Part shown: positions 28,948-38,663 of the stretch, one piece after another
Position numbering within the stretch: position 1 is the first letter of the stretch
Layout: each line of letters begins with the position of its first letter
Source: Vibrio sp. B1FLJ16
GTDB lineage: Bacteria; Pseudomonadota; Gammaproteobacteria; Enterobacterales; Vibrionaceae
Length of the DNA: 64,000 nt
Assembly (NCBI RefSeq): GCF_905175385.1
Contig: NZ_HG992750.1
Span: 434,001 to 498,000 of the forward strand
Reading direction: 5' to 3'
Notes under the pieces: model-generated
Told to the model about the DNA's origin: nothing
The model's database searches: none
What the model saw: only the letters and a program-made list of their open reading frames with translations
Made by a program: the position numbers and the translations under genes

Positions 28948-30051
28948 CTAATGCGTTAATTCTACAGAATCAAAATTTACGGTGTTTCCATCAGGTTCAA
29001 AAATATGTAGATGGGAAGGTGACGTAAATAACGAAATTGATTCTCCTGGTTGTACTTGCGTATCTCCGTGGTGAAGGTACTTAAAGTCATCAACGCCGCC
29101 ACACTGGCCAAAGATATACGTCATGCCTCCCAGTCTCTCAACTACTTCACATTGAAACTCGAGTGGGATCATATCTGGAGTCGTTGTGAGGTGTTCAGGC
29201 CTGATGCCTATCGTCAGTGTTTTGCCTGGTTCAATTTGTGCCGTTTTAATCGGTAGGGTAACTGAGCTGCCCACATCCAGACTCACAGTTAAGCTGCTTT
29301 CGTCCCATGCTTCTACGGTACAAGACAGGAAGTTCATTTTCGGTGAGCCAATGAACCCCGCAACGAATTTGTTAATAGGGTTATGGTACAGATCCATTGG
29401 TGAACCAACTTGTTCAACTTTGCCATCACGAAGTACGACGATTTTATCGGCCAGAGTCATTGCTTCGACCTGATCGTGCGTTACGTAGATCATTGTTGAC
29501 TTAAGTTCTTGATGCAGCTTAGCAATATGCAGACGCATATCGACACGTAACTCTGCGTCAAGGTTTGAGAGAGGCTCATCGAAAAGAAACACTTTCGGGT
29601 CTCGAACGATGGCACGGCCGATGGCAACACGCTGACGCTGACCACCTGAAAGTTGGGCGGGTTTACGATCCAGAAGATGCTCTAGTTGAAGTGCTTTCCC
29701 GACCAACTGCACTTTTTTGTCGCGCTCATCTTTTGGCACTTTGTTTACTTTTAGTGAGTAACCCATGTTTTCTGCAACAGTCATATGCGGGTAGAGAGCG
29801 TAAGACTGGAACACCATTGCAACTCCACGCTCTGAAGGTGGTGTGTCGTTAACGACATTTCCGGAGATAGAGATAGAACCATCGCTGATATCTTCCAGAC
29901 CGGCAATCATACGTAAGAGAGTTGATTTACCACAGCCAGACGGACCAACAAATACGACAAATTCCCCTTCTTCAATCGATAAGTTTACGTTGTGAATGGT
30001 CTGAGTATCGTCAAAGCGTTTTACGACATTGGATAATTGAATCGAAGACAT
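28948..30051 (-). CDS. Carbohydrate ABC transporter ATPase, MalK/UgpC type
   Basis: Cytoplasmic ATPase (367 aa) that powers a CUT1 sugar importer. Walker A GPSGCGKST near residue 36, signature LSGGQRQRVAIGRA near 133, and Walker B VFLFDEPLSNLDA are intact. After about residue 235 comes the MalK-type regulatory OB domain (IGIRPEHL). It is divergent from the binding-protein gene and should serve the binding protein and two permeases encoded at 30270-33755. Confidence 0.94.
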   Translation of the reverse strand: MSSIQLSNVVKRFDDTQTIHNVNLSIEEGEFVVFVGPSGCGKSTLLRMIAGLEDISDGSISISGNVVNDTPPSERGVAMVFQSYALYPHMTVAENMGYSLKVNKVPKDERDKKVQLVGKALQLEHLLDRKPAQLSGGQRQRVAIGRAIVRDPKVFLFDEPLSNLDAELRVDMRLHIAKLHQELKSTMIYVTHDQVEAMTLADKIVVLRDGKVEQVGSPMDLYHNPINKFVAGFIGSPKMNFLSCTVEAWDESSLTVSLDVGSSVTLPIKTAQIEPGKTLTIGIRPEHLTTTPDMIPLEFQCEVVERLGGMTYIFGQCGGVDDFKYLHHGDTQVQPGESISLFTSPSHLHIFEPDGNTVNFDSVELTH

Positions 30052-30160
30052 TTCAAATTCCTCTTAAATGAAAAATAAATAAAGTGTGTGATCTAATTCG
30101 TCTTTTATTTAGTAAATTTTATTTTCACTTGTTTGTTTTATCACAGTAACTGTTAGTTAA

Positions 30161-30176
30161 AGTGATTGATATCACA
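30161..30176. promoter_or_regulatory. CRP-cAMP binding site, candidate
   Basis: AGTGA-TTGATA-TCACA matches TGTGA-N6-TCACA with one mismatch. It lies in the 218-bp gap between the divergent ATPase and binding-protein genes, where catabolite control of a sugar operon is expected. Confidence 0.6.
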
Positions 30177-30269
30177 TCAATGAATCACCTGTATGGAAAA
30201 AATAACACAAAGGAGCATATTTGCACCATAAATTTTATTTTTTACCAAAAACGAAAGGCGTGAAATTTT

Positions 30270-31505
30270 ATGGATAATAATAAATTTAGTAAAAAACTAT
30301 CTGCTCTCGCAGTTACTGCTCTATTTTGTTCGCCAATGGCATTGGCACAACAGTCGCTATTAGTCTGGGAAGACATTCAAAAGTCTTTTGGTAATGAAGA
30401 AGCAGTGGCTGCGTTTGAAAAAGAACACAATGTAAAAGTGAATGTTCTTGAAATGCCATACGGTGGCCAGGTTGAATCTTTACGTATGGATGGCCCGGCA
30501 GGTACTGGCCCAGACGTTATCCTTATTCCCCATGATCAAATTGGTGGCGCGGTAATACAAGGTTTACTTGCTCCGCTAAAAATTGATAAAGCGGTTACTG
30601 ATACGTTTAGTCAGTCTTCAATTGACGCATTAACCTACAATGGTGTGCTCTACGGTCTGCCAAAATCTGTTGAAACTGTATTTATGGTTTACAACAAAGA
30701 CCTTATTCCTGAATTACCTGAAACGTTAGATGAAATATTCGAACTTTCTAAGAAATTCCGCGAGGAAGGTAAATACGGCTTACTGGCAAAATGGGACGAG
30801 CTTTATTACACCTACGGTATTTTAAATGGTATGGGTGGTGATGTTTTTGCTAAAAAAGCGGACGGCTCATACGATCCAGAAAAAGTATTACTGAATACTC
30901 CGGGAGCGGTAGAAGGCGCAAAATATATCCAGAAGTTCTACGAATCTAAAGTATTCCCAACCGGTATTGTTGGTAACAATGGTTTGAATGCTATCGACTC
31001 TTTATTTACTTCAAATAAAGCGGCGATTGTTCAGACAGGTCCGTGGGCACTTCAGCCATATAAAGAAGCGGGCGTTAATTATGGTGTAGCACCTCTACCT
31101 AAACTGCCATCTGGTGAGCAAATGGGCTCTTTCATGGGTGTTAAGAGCTACAGCGTTTCGACCTTCTCGAAAAATAAACCACTGGCGCAAGAATTTATTA
31201 CGTTCGTCAATAATTATGACAACGCTAAGCGTCGTTTTGAGTTGACTGGTGAAGTTCCGGCTGTGACAAAACTGGTTGATGATCCTGCCATCAAAAACGA
31301 TCCGGGCGCACGTGCGGTTGCAATGCAATCTATTCACGCAACGTCTATGCCTTCAATTCCTGAAATGAATGAAGTGTGGGGTCCAGCGAACAGCGCGCTT
31401 CAGCTAATCGCGACCAACAAACAAGATGCGAAAAGTGCACTGGACTCTGCGGTAGACAGCATCAATATGCAAATCGAAGCTAACCACGCAATGATGGGTC
31501 AATAA
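30270..31505 (+). CDS. Galacto-oligosaccharide-type ABC binding protein (MalE-like)
   Basis: Periplasmic binding protein of a CUT1 importer (411 aa). Residues 1-26 are a signal peptide ending LALA. The mature sequence LLVWEDIQKSFGNEEAVAAFE is typical of maltose/cyclodextrin-binding-protein relatives, and Trp-rich and Asp-rich sugar-site segments follow. Its place ahead of two permeases and galactan-degrading enzymes suggests beta-1,4-galacto-oligosaccharides as ligands, as in Bacillus GanO; the sequence alone does not exclude maltodextrin. AAAGGCG acts as ribosome site. Confidence 0.92.
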   Translation: MDNNKFSKKLSALAVTALFCSPMALAQQSLLVWEDIQKSFGNEEAVAAFEKEHNVKVNVLEMPYGGQVESLRMDGPAGTGPDVILIPHDQIGGAVIQGLLAPLKIDKAVTDTFSQSSIDALTYNGVLYGLPKSVETVFMVYNKDLIPELPETLDEIFELSKKFREEGKYGLLAKWDELYYTYGILNGMGGDVFAKKADGSYDPEKVLLNTPGAVEGAKYIQKFYESKVFPTGIVGNNGLNAIDSLFTSNKAAIVQTGPWALQPYKEAGVNYGVAPLPKLPSGEQMGSFMGVKSYSVSTFSKNKPLAQEFITFVNNYDNAKRRFELTGEVPAVTKLVDDPAIKNDPGARAVAMQSIHATSMPSIPEMNEVWGPANSALQLIATNKQDAKSALDSAVDSINMQIEANHAMMGQ

Positions 31506-31600
31506 TTCTAAGATATTGTTCCGGCTGAAATTGTCAGCCCAATCTGCCAGTTGTAGCTTGGGCTGACAGACGCCGGAAGTTTTCCGAAATGGAGTTGTAA

Positions 31601-32908
31601 GTGATGTCTGATATGAGTGAACATTTAGAGCATAACTCGGGGTTATATCGATCCCACCGGTTTACTGCCTCCTTACTCGCGTTGATTCCTGGTTTTGGCC
31701 AGTTCTATAACCGACAGTTTGTAAAAGGCGCGATGTTCTTCATTTTGCTAACCAGCTTTTATGCAGTAACCCGTGATTTTATTTCCCACGGTATGTGGGG
31801 GTTGGTAACACTAGGTGAAAACCTACCTGAAGATAACTCGGTCTTCCTGTTGGCAGAAGGTATTATCGCCTCTTTAGTTGTTGTATTCGGCTTAGTGGTT
31901 TACGCACTTAGCATTAGTGATGCTTATAAAAACGGCCAACTTCTTGATGAAGGTCGTCCGCTGAACTCACTGCGCGTTCAGTACCGCAATGTTATCAATG
32001 CTGGCTTTCCATATTTGATGATAAGCCCGGGGTTCATCCTCTTAGTCTTTGTGGTTGTGTTTCCAATTATCTTCGGTTTTGCCATAGGTTTTACCAACTA
32101 CAACCTATATAACTCGCCACCGGCGAAACTGGTGGATTGGGTTGGATTGAAGAATTTCTTTAATATTTTCCAAATTAACTTGTGGCGTAACACCTTTATC
32201 GACGTATTGCAGTGGACTGTCGTCTGGACGCTAGTCGCATCAACATTGCAATGTACAGTAGGGGTTCTGTTAGCGATTCTTGTTAACCAGAAAGACCTTA
32301 AATTTAAGCCACTTATTCGTACTATTTTTATTCTTCCTTGGGCGGTGCCGGGTTTTGTCACCATCCTTATTTTTACCGGGATGTTTAACGACAGCTTTGG
32401 TGTGATTAACAATGTAATTCTCGACTTCTTTGGTATCGAACCAAAAGCTTGGTTGACCGATCCGTTCTGGACGAAAGTTGCGTTAATCATGATCCAAACC
32501 TGGCTCGGTTTCCCATTTGTATTCGCTATGACGACAGGGGTTCTACAAGCGATTCCAAATGATCTTTATGAAGCAGCGACGATGGATGGTGCGAGTAAAT
32601 TCCAGCAGTTAAGAACCATCACATTACCGTTAGTGCTGTATTCAATCGCGCCGATTCTGATTACTCAGTACACGTTTAACTTCAATAACTTCAATATTAT
32701 TTATCTCTTTAACAATGGTGGCCCTGCGGTCATTGGCAGTAACGCTGGTGGTACCGACATTCTGGTGTCATGGATTTACAAACTGACGATGTCTTCATCG
32801 CAATACGGTATTGCATCTGCAATTACCTTATTACTGTCGATTTTTGTGGTGGGTATTGCCCTGTGGCAATTCCGTATGACCAAGTCATTCAAAGAAGAAG
32901 CGAGATAA
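31601..32908 (+). CDS. Sugar ABC transporter permease, MalF/GanP type
   Basis: Inner-membrane permease (435 aa). An N-terminal segment of about 110 residues, with GFGQFYNRQFVKGA followed by two or three hydrophobic helices, precedes the six-helix core, as in MalF-like proteins with an extra N-terminal part. The EAA loop EAATMDGASKFQQLRTITLP contacts the ATPase. First permease of a pair; the second starts 4 bp after its stop. GGAG ribosome site at about 31590. Confidence 0.93.
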   Translation: MMSDMSEHLEHNSGLYRSHRFTASLLALIPGFGQFYNRQFVKGAMFFILLTSFYAVTRDFISHGMWGLVTLGENLPEDNSVFLLAEGIIASLVVVFGLVVYALSISDAYKNGQLLDEGRPLNSLRVQYRNVINAGFPYLMISPGFILLVFVVVFPIIFGFAIGFTNYNLYNSPPAKLVDWVGLKNFFNIFQINLWRNTFIDVLQWTVVWTLVASTLQCTVGVLLAILVNQKDLKFKPLIRTIFILPWAVPGFVTILIFTGMFNDSFGVINNVILDFFGIEPKAWLTDPFWTKVALIMIQTWLGFPFVFAMTTGVLQAIPNDLYEAATMDGASKFQQLRTITLPLVLYSIAPILITQYTFNFNNFNIIYLFNNGGPAVIGSNAGGTDILVSWIYKLTMSSSQYGIASAITLLLSIFVVGIALWQFRMTKSFKEEAR

Positions 32909-32912
32909 CAAT

Positions 32913-33755
32913 ATGAGTATTAAACGAAGTAATCGCATCCGATTGACGTTGAGTTACGGCTTGATCCTGCTGGTTTCAGTGATCATTATCTACCCGCTAG
33001 TGTGGACAGTTGGCGCGTCATTTTATCCAGGCAACAGCATCATGGGGGAGTCCATTTTCCCGGATAACCCGACATTAAGTCACTACGCAACTTTGTTTGC
33101 GAACGACAAAGTGGCTTACCTGACCTGGTTCTGGAACAGTCTGAAAATCAGCTTTCTGACCATGGTACTCACGCTTATTAGCGTGTCATGTACGTCATAT
33201 GCGTTCTCACGATTTCGCTTTAAGGGCAGAAAAAATGGCTTAATGCTGTTCCTTCTGCTGCAGATGATCCCTCAGTTTTCAGCATTGATCGCTATCTTCG
33301 TACTGGCTCAGATGTTGGGACTGATTAATAGCCACCTAGCATTGGTACTTGTTTACGTCGGTGGGATGATTCCTATGAACACGTATTTAATGAAAGGCTA
33401 TTTAGACGCGATACCGAAAGACCTTGATGAATCGGCAAAAATGGATGGCGCAAGTAATATACGTATTTTCTTGGAAATTATATTACCAATTTCAAAACCA
33501 ATTATTGCAGTAGTGGCATTATTCTCTTTCACCGGGCCACTAGGCGACTTTATTCTCGCGACAACGATATTAAGAACGCCTGAAAATTATACTTTGCCTA
33601 TCGGTTTATATAATTTGGTCGTAGAGAAAATGGGTGCAAGTTATACCACATATGCAGCAGGTGCTGTGCTTATATCAATACCTGTAGCCCTTCTTTATTT
33701 ATCACTACAAAAATACTTTGTATCTGGCTTAACGGCAGGTAGTACTAAAGGCTAA
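32913..33755 (+). CDS. Sugar ABC transporter permease, MalG/GanQ type
   Basis: Second permease of the importer (280 aa), six predicted helices. The ATPase-contact loop reads DESAKMDGASNIRIFLEIILP near residue 175. It follows the MalF-like gene by only 4 bp, so translation is probably coupled. With the binding protein and the divergent MalK-type ATPase it completes a CUT1 importer for oligosaccharides released by the galactanases. Confidence 0.94.
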   Translation: MSIKRSNRIRLTLSYGLILLVSVIIIYPLVWTVGASFYPGNSIMGESIFPDNPTLSHYATLFANDKVAYLTWFWNSLKISFLTMVLTLISVSCTSYAFSRFRFKGRKNGLMLFLLLQMIPQFSALIAIFVLAQMLGLINSHLALVLVYVGGMIPMNTYLMKGYLDAIPKDLDESAKMDGASNIRIFLEIILPISKPIIAVVALFSFTGPLGDFILATTILRTPENYTLPIGLYNLVVEKMGASYTTYAAGAVLISIPVALLYLSLQKYFVSGLTAGSTKG

Positions 33756-33771
33756 TAATAGAGAGAAAGAT

Positions 33772-35003
33772 ATGAACACAAAATTTAAGGTTGCACTTAT
33801 TAGTGCGGCAGTGGCTTTGGCTGGCTGTCAATCTGTAAACTCTTCAAATAGTAATAGCGCTGATATTAATACTGGCTCGGATAATGTTGTTATAACTGCT
33901 CCACAATTAAGATCAGACTTTATCCGTGGAATGGATATTTCAATGCTACCTGAAATAGAAAAGCTAGGTGGTAAATATTATGAAGATGGTGCTGAAAAAG
34001 ACCTGGTTAAAATATTAAAAGATAATGGTGTGAATTCTATTCGCGCACGTTTGTGGGTAGACCCGACGTCAGCCACTGGAGATGTATTCGGCGGTGGTAA
34101 CAATACCTTAGAGCGCTCAATTGAGTTGGTAAACGTGCACAAGAAAGCGGCATGTCTTTCCTGCTTGATATCCATTACAGCGATTTTTGGGCTGACCCTA
34201 AAAAGCAACAAAAGCCAAAAGAGTGGGACGAACTGACGTTCGAGAACTTAACTCAGAAAGTTTATGACTACACAGCAGATGTTATGAAGGCGCATCAAGC
34301 TGCGGGTGTCGTGCCGGACATGGTTCAGGTTGGTAATGAATTGAATGGCGGAATGCTTTGGCCTGATGGCAAAAGCTGGGGTCAGGATGGTAAGGAGTTC
34401 GATCGTTTATCTCTTCTGTTAAATGCGGGTATTCAAGCGGTCCACGACAATGATAGCGATAAAGATATTCAGATCATGTTGCACCTGGCTGAAGCCGGCG
34501 ACAACGGTCTGTTCCGCTGGTGGTTTGACGAGATAACTAAGCGCGGTGTCGATTTCGATGTGATTGGTATGTCTTACTACCCATGGTGGCACGGTCCGAT
34601 GGATAAAGTAAAAGCCAACATGAATGACGTTATCAGCCGCTACAACAAGCCTATCGTACTGGTGGAAACCTCTTTCCCGTTTACTAGTGAAAACGGAGAT
34701 GCACTTGGTAACAGCTATTCAGAAGCTGGTCCTATCGAAGGTTACAGTGTTTCAGTCGACGGTCAGGCGCAATATCTGGCTGACATCATGACTCTGATGA
34801 ATGATCTGCCTAATGAACAAGGTTTGGGTATCTACTACTGGGAGCCTGCCTGGTTACCAATTGATGGTGCAACCTGGTCCACAGAAGCGGGTATGGAATA
34901 CAGTGGCGATAAATGGGACATGGGTAACTCATGGGACAACCAGGCATTGTTTGATTTTGAAGGTAACGCTTTACCATCACTGAAAGTATTTAAAGGCCAA
35001 TAA
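33772..35003 (+). pseudogene. ganB: GH53 endo-beta-1,4-galactanase lipoprotein, frameshifted
   Basis: Second galactanase. The N-terminal frame (33772-34236) has a lipoprotein signal with lipobox LAGC (Cys19) and the start of a GH53 barrel (FIRGMDISMLPEIE). The C-terminal frame (from 34152) continues as MSFLLDIHYSDFWADP with acid/base Glu in VQVGNELNGGM and nucleophile Glu in IVLVETSFPF. The two frames meet at 34148-34152: GCGGCATG where GCGGGCATG would keep one frame, that is, loss of one G from a GGG run. Repaired length is about 410 aa. Probably an outer-membrane-attached galactanase when intact. The rest of the gene is unspoiled, so the lesion is recent or an assembly error. Confidence 0.9.
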
Positions 35004-37069
35004 TGAATAATAAAAAATACATCCTACCCAAGAAAAAAGGCCTGCTTCACGGAGCAGATTACAACCCGGAGCAATGGTTAGACAGACCGGATATTTTAGA
35101 AAAAGACATCGAGTTGATGAAGCAGACACAATGTAACGTAATGTCTGTCGGTATTTTCAGCTGGTCTGCTCTTGAACCTGCTGAAGGCGAGTTCCAGTTC
35201 GAGTGGCTTGATAGCGTACTTGATAACTTGGCAACCAATGGCATCTCTGTATTCTTGGCAACGCCAAGTGGTGCGCGTCCTGCCTGGTTGTCAGAAAAGT
35301 ACCCAGATGTCCTTCGGGTTAACAGTGCGCGTGTTAAGCAACTACACGGAGAGCGTCACAACCACTGTTACAGCTCGCCAAATTACCGCGAAAAAGTAAC
35401 GATCATGAACGCTAAACTGGCTGAACGTTACAGTCAGCACCCGGCAGTGATTGGCTGGCACGTCTCTAACGAATATGGCGGTGATTGTCACTGTCATTAC
35501 TGTCAGGATGAGTTCCGCTCTTGGCTAAAAGACAAGTACGGTTCTCTGGAGAATCTGAACAAACTGTGGTGGAGCGCTTTCTGGAGTCACACCTATACCA
35601 GTTGGGAGCAAATTGAGTCGCCATCTCCGATCGGAGAAAACTCCGTTCACGGTCTTAAGCTGGACTGGAAACGTTTCTGTACTGACCGTGTTGCGAATTT
35701 CTGTGAGCATGAGATTGCACCGCTTAAAGCGATTAATCCAGAGTTGCCGACAACAGCAAACTTTATGGAGTACTTCTACGACTACAACTATTGGGAGCTC
35801 GCGAAGTCGATTGATTTTGTCTCCTGGGACAGCTACCCGCTTTGGCATCGTGATGGTGATGAAGTCGCGCTCGCTTGTTATACGGGTATGTACCATGACC
35901 TGATGCGTACGCTGAAAAATCAGCCGTTTTTGCTGATGGAATCCACACCAAGCCAGACTAACTGGCAGCCAATTACTAAGCTGAAAAAAGATGGCGTTCA
36001 TCTGCTTTCTTCACTTCAAGCAGTGGCTCATGGTTCTGATTCTGTTCAGTACTTCCAGTGGCGTAAAAGTCGCGGTTCGGTTGAGAAGTTTCATGGCGCG
36101 GTGATTGATCATGTTGGTCATGCAGATACCCGTACAGGCCGAGAAGTGGCTGCAGTAGGTGAGTACCTAAAACAGATCGATGATGTTGCTGGAACAGGCA
36201 CGCAGTCTGAAGTCGCGATCATCTTTGACTGGGAAAACCGCTGGGCACTGGATGATGCATCTGGCCCGCGCAACGAAGGCATGCACTATGAACAAACCGT
36301 GTGTGATCATTATCGCGGCTTCTGGCAGCAGGGCATCAGCTGCGACATCATAGAACAGCTGTGTGACTTTACGCCTTACAAAGTCATTGTCGCGCCTATG
36401 TTGTACCTTATAAAACCTGGCGTTGCAGAGCGTTTGGAAGCGTTTGTTGAGCAGGGCGGAACGTTGGTGGCAACCTACTGGAGTGGCATCGTTGATCAGA
36501 ATGATCTCTGCTTCCTGGGTGGTTTCCCTGGTGGAGAGGGCAGCCCATTACGCCGCACTCTGGGCATTTGGGCAGAAGAGATTGATTCACTCTACGATCA
36601 TGAACGCGTGACTTTTGAAATGGAAACGCATTCCGGTTTTGGTTTTAGTGGTGAATTTAAGGCCAAGCACCTTATGGAGCATATTCACTTAGAAACAGCA
36701 GAAGCATTGGCTTATTACCGTGAGGATCTATTTGATGGTTGTCCTGCCATCACGAAGAACCAACATGGCAAAGGCTGTGCTTATTACATAGCGGCGCGCA
36801 CGGAGACTGAGTTTAACGAGTTATTCTACATATCTCTTGTTAATTTACATGGCATTAGTAAACCAATCGAGAATATACCTTACGGGGTGTCAGTAACAAC
36901 TCGTGAAGATGAACAGTCACGTTACTTATTCATTATGAACTTTATGAATGAAGCACGTGAGGTGAAATGCCCGCAAGGTCACTGGGTAAATGAAAAATCG
37001 GGAGATCAAGTTCAAGAGAATATTATCGCGAAACCTTATCAAGTTCTCGTGATAAAAACTAACAAATAG
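35003..37069 (+). CDS. ganA: GH42 beta-galactosidase
   Basis: Cytoplasmic enzyme (688 aa) that removes galactose from imported galacto-oligosaccharides. The acid/base Glu is in WHVSNEYGG near residue 157, the nucleophile Glu in LLMESTPSQTNWQP near 313. The zinc cysteines of the family are visible: one in HCYSSPNYR and three in GGDCHCHYC. C-terminal beta-galactosidase trimerisation and small beta domains follow. No signal peptide. It starts at the last base of the GH53 stop codon (A of TAATG), so the two genes are coupled in one operon. Confidence 0.95.
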   Translation: MNNKKYILPKKKGLLHGADYNPEQWLDRPDILEKDIELMKQTQCNVMSVGIFSWSALEPAEGEFQFEWLDSVLDNLATNGISVFLATPSGARPAWLSEKYPDVLRVNSARVKQLHGERHNHCYSSPNYREKVTIMNAKLAERYSQHPAVIGWHVSNEYGGDCHCHYCQDEFRSWLKDKYGSLENLNKLWWSAFWSHTYTSWEQIESPSPIGENSVHGLKLDWKRFCTDRVANFCEHEIAPLKAINPELPTTANFMEYFYDYNYWELAKSIDFVSWDSYPLWHRDGDEVALACYTGMYHDLMRTLKNQPFLLMESTPSQTNWQPITKLKKDGVHLLSSLQAVAHGSDSVQYFQWRKSRGSVEKFHGAVIDHVGHADTRTGREVAAVGEYLKQIDDVAGTGTQSEVAIIFDWENRWALDDASGPRNEGMHYEQTVCDHYRGFWQQGISCDIIEQLCDFTPYKVIVAPMLYLIKPGVAERLEAFVEQGGTLVATYWSGIVDQNDLCFLGGFPGGEGSPLRRTLGIWAEEIDSLYDHERVTFEMETHSGFGFSGEFKAKHLMEHIHLETAEALAYYREDLFDGCPAITKNQHGKGCAYYIAARTETEFNELFYISLVNLHGISKPIENIPYGVSVTTREDEQSRYLFIMNFMNEAREVKCPQGHWVNEKSGDQVQENIIAKPYQVLVIKTNK

Positions 37070-37153
37070 TAATCAATTATCCCGCCTAATTAATTAATCG
37101 GGAATATAACAACAATATTTAAAAAATGAGACGAAATTCGTCTTACGGGTAAG

Positions 37154-37185
37154 TATTGCCTGAATAAACACTTAGGCAATATTTT
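37154..37185 (+). terminator. Hairpin between the GH42 and porin genes
   Basis: Arms TATTGCCT and AGGCAATA with a 12-base loop, followed by TTTTC. Possibly a partial terminator that sets porin expression relative to the enzymes. Confidence 0.6.
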
Positions 37186-37225
37186 CCCGACCAATAACTC
37201 AAAAGTAATACAAAAGGAAATTAAA

Positions 37226-38488
37226 ATGAAAAAAGCAACATTGGCAGTCGCTATTTTAGGTTCTTTATTCGCCACTCAAGTTTCAGCAGTTGATTTTCAT
37301 GGTTATGTGCGTGCTGGTCTGGGCGCTAGTGCTGATGGCGGTGGTACTAAAGGTGGGGATGAATTTAACAAAACCACTCTGGGTCGCTTAGGCAACGAAT
37401 TCGACACTTATTCAGAAATTGGCCTTGGTCAAGAGATGTTTAATTCTGATGGTCGCTCTATGTATTTCGAAAGTATGTTTGAAATGTCATCTGCTGGTAA
37501 CCTTGAGAATGAAAAGAGCACAGATGACAGCGCTAATTTCGCGATCAAGCAGTTGAACGTTCAAGCCAAAGGTTATATTCCTGCTTCACCTGATGCGGTT
37601 GTCTGGGCGGGTAAACGCTTCTACCAACGTCATGACATTCATATTATCGATACTAAATACTGGAACGTCTCTGGTTACGGTGTCGGTATCGAAAACATCA
37701 AGCTAAACACTGGCGCTATTTCGGCAGCAGTAATCCGAGCTGATAACGAGTTGGCAGAGTGGGACGACACTGGTGCTAAAACAAGTTACGGCGATCTGAA
37801 TACTTACTTCTTAGATTTACGTTACGCAGGTTTGAGCCCATGGGAAGGCACTTGGACTGAGTTCGGTGTCGATTATGCAATGGTGAATCCAACGGATAGT
37901 CAGGAAGATGCAGCAGAAAACTTTGACAATGGATTGATGTTAACGGCAGAACTTAGTCAGAGCTTCTCACTGGGTTACAATAAGTTCGTATTTCAGTACA
38001 TGGACAAGGGTCTAGCACAGAACGCAATCTCACAAGGTGGCGGCTGGTATGACATCTGGAGTGGCGATGTCAGCGATGCTAAAGGTTTCCGCTTTATCAG
38101 TACCGGTGATTTAAACTTCGGTGAGAATGTAGTGGTTAACCACGTGTTAACTTACGGCAGCGTACAAGACCATGGTGACTGGCTGGATAAAGAAGAGTTG
38201 TTCTCGTTTGTGGCTCGCCCAACGTACAACTGGTCGCCTTACAACAAAACAATCCTTGAAGTCGGCTACTTTAACCAAGAAAAAACTTGGGATTCAGGCG
38301 CAGAAGATAAGGCAAGCGGTACTAAATTCACTATCGCACATGCTATCTCAACAGGTGAGTCTTTCTTCGCCCGTCCTGAAATCCGATTCTTCGCGACTTA
38401 CCTGACAGATGGTGAAGGCAACTCTTTTGATAACAACAAGAGTGATGACACCATCAACTACGGTGTACAAATCGAAGCTTGGTGGTAA
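37226..38488 (+). CDS. LamB-like maltoporin-family outer-membrane porin
   Basis: Outer-membrane sugar channel (420 aa) with signal peptide MKKATLAVAILGSLFATQVSA. LamB-family landmarks: VDFHGYVRAGLG at the first strand, GRLGNEFDTYSEIGLGQ, WAGKRFYQRHDIHIIDTKYWN near residue 125, and a C-terminal aromatic residue (W-W). Expected 18-stranded trimer. By position it should admit galacto-oligosaccharides rather than maltodextrins; a GanL-type role is inferred from context. AAAGGA ribosome site eight bases before the ATG. Confidence 0.92.
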   Translation: MKKATLAVAILGSLFATQVSAVDFHGYVRAGLGASADGGGTKGGDEFNKTTLGRLGNEFDTYSEIGLGQEMFNSDGRSMYFESMFEMSSAGNLENEKSTDDSANFAIKQLNVQAKGYIPASPDAVVWAGKRFYQRHDIHIIDTKYWNVSGYGVGIENIKLNTGAISAAVIRADNELAEWDDTGAKTSYGDLNTYFLDLRYAGLSPWEGTWTEFGVDYAMVNPTDSQEDAAENFDNGLMLTAELSQSFSLGYNKFVFQYMDKGLAQNAISQGGGWYDIWSGDVSDAKGFRFISTGDLNFGENVVVNHVLTYGSVQDHGDWLDKEELFSFVARPTYNWSPYNKTILEVGYFNQEKTWDSGAEDKASGTKFTIAHAISTGESFFARPEIRFFATYLTDGEGNSFDNNKSDDTINYGVQIEAWW

Positions 38489-38516
38489 TTTCCTGAAATT
38501 GTGAGTTGATTCTCTA

Positions 38517-38548
38517 GACAGGCCAGTGTAACTCCATTCTGGCCTGTC
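38517..38548 (+). terminator. Hairpin at the end of the galactan operon
   Basis: Ten-base perfect arms GACAGGCCAG and CTGGCCTGTC with a 12-base loop. No strong T tract, but position and stem stability fit a terminator for the operon. Confidence 0.65.
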
Positions 38549-38663
38549 ACATGGGAATGGAATCCTTTGTCATTTGCTCTTGAAGTGGGTCATATTCAGC
38601 CGGAGGGGGCGGAAAATATGTCTGTTATTTCCATTTCAAGAGCCTTTTTATATGGACTGATGC

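Noticed and set aside
30270..38488. Maltose/maltodextrin operon
   Set aside because: Transport genes resemble mal genes, but the enzymes are GH53 and GH42, which act on galactan, and no amylomaltase or phosphorylase is present.
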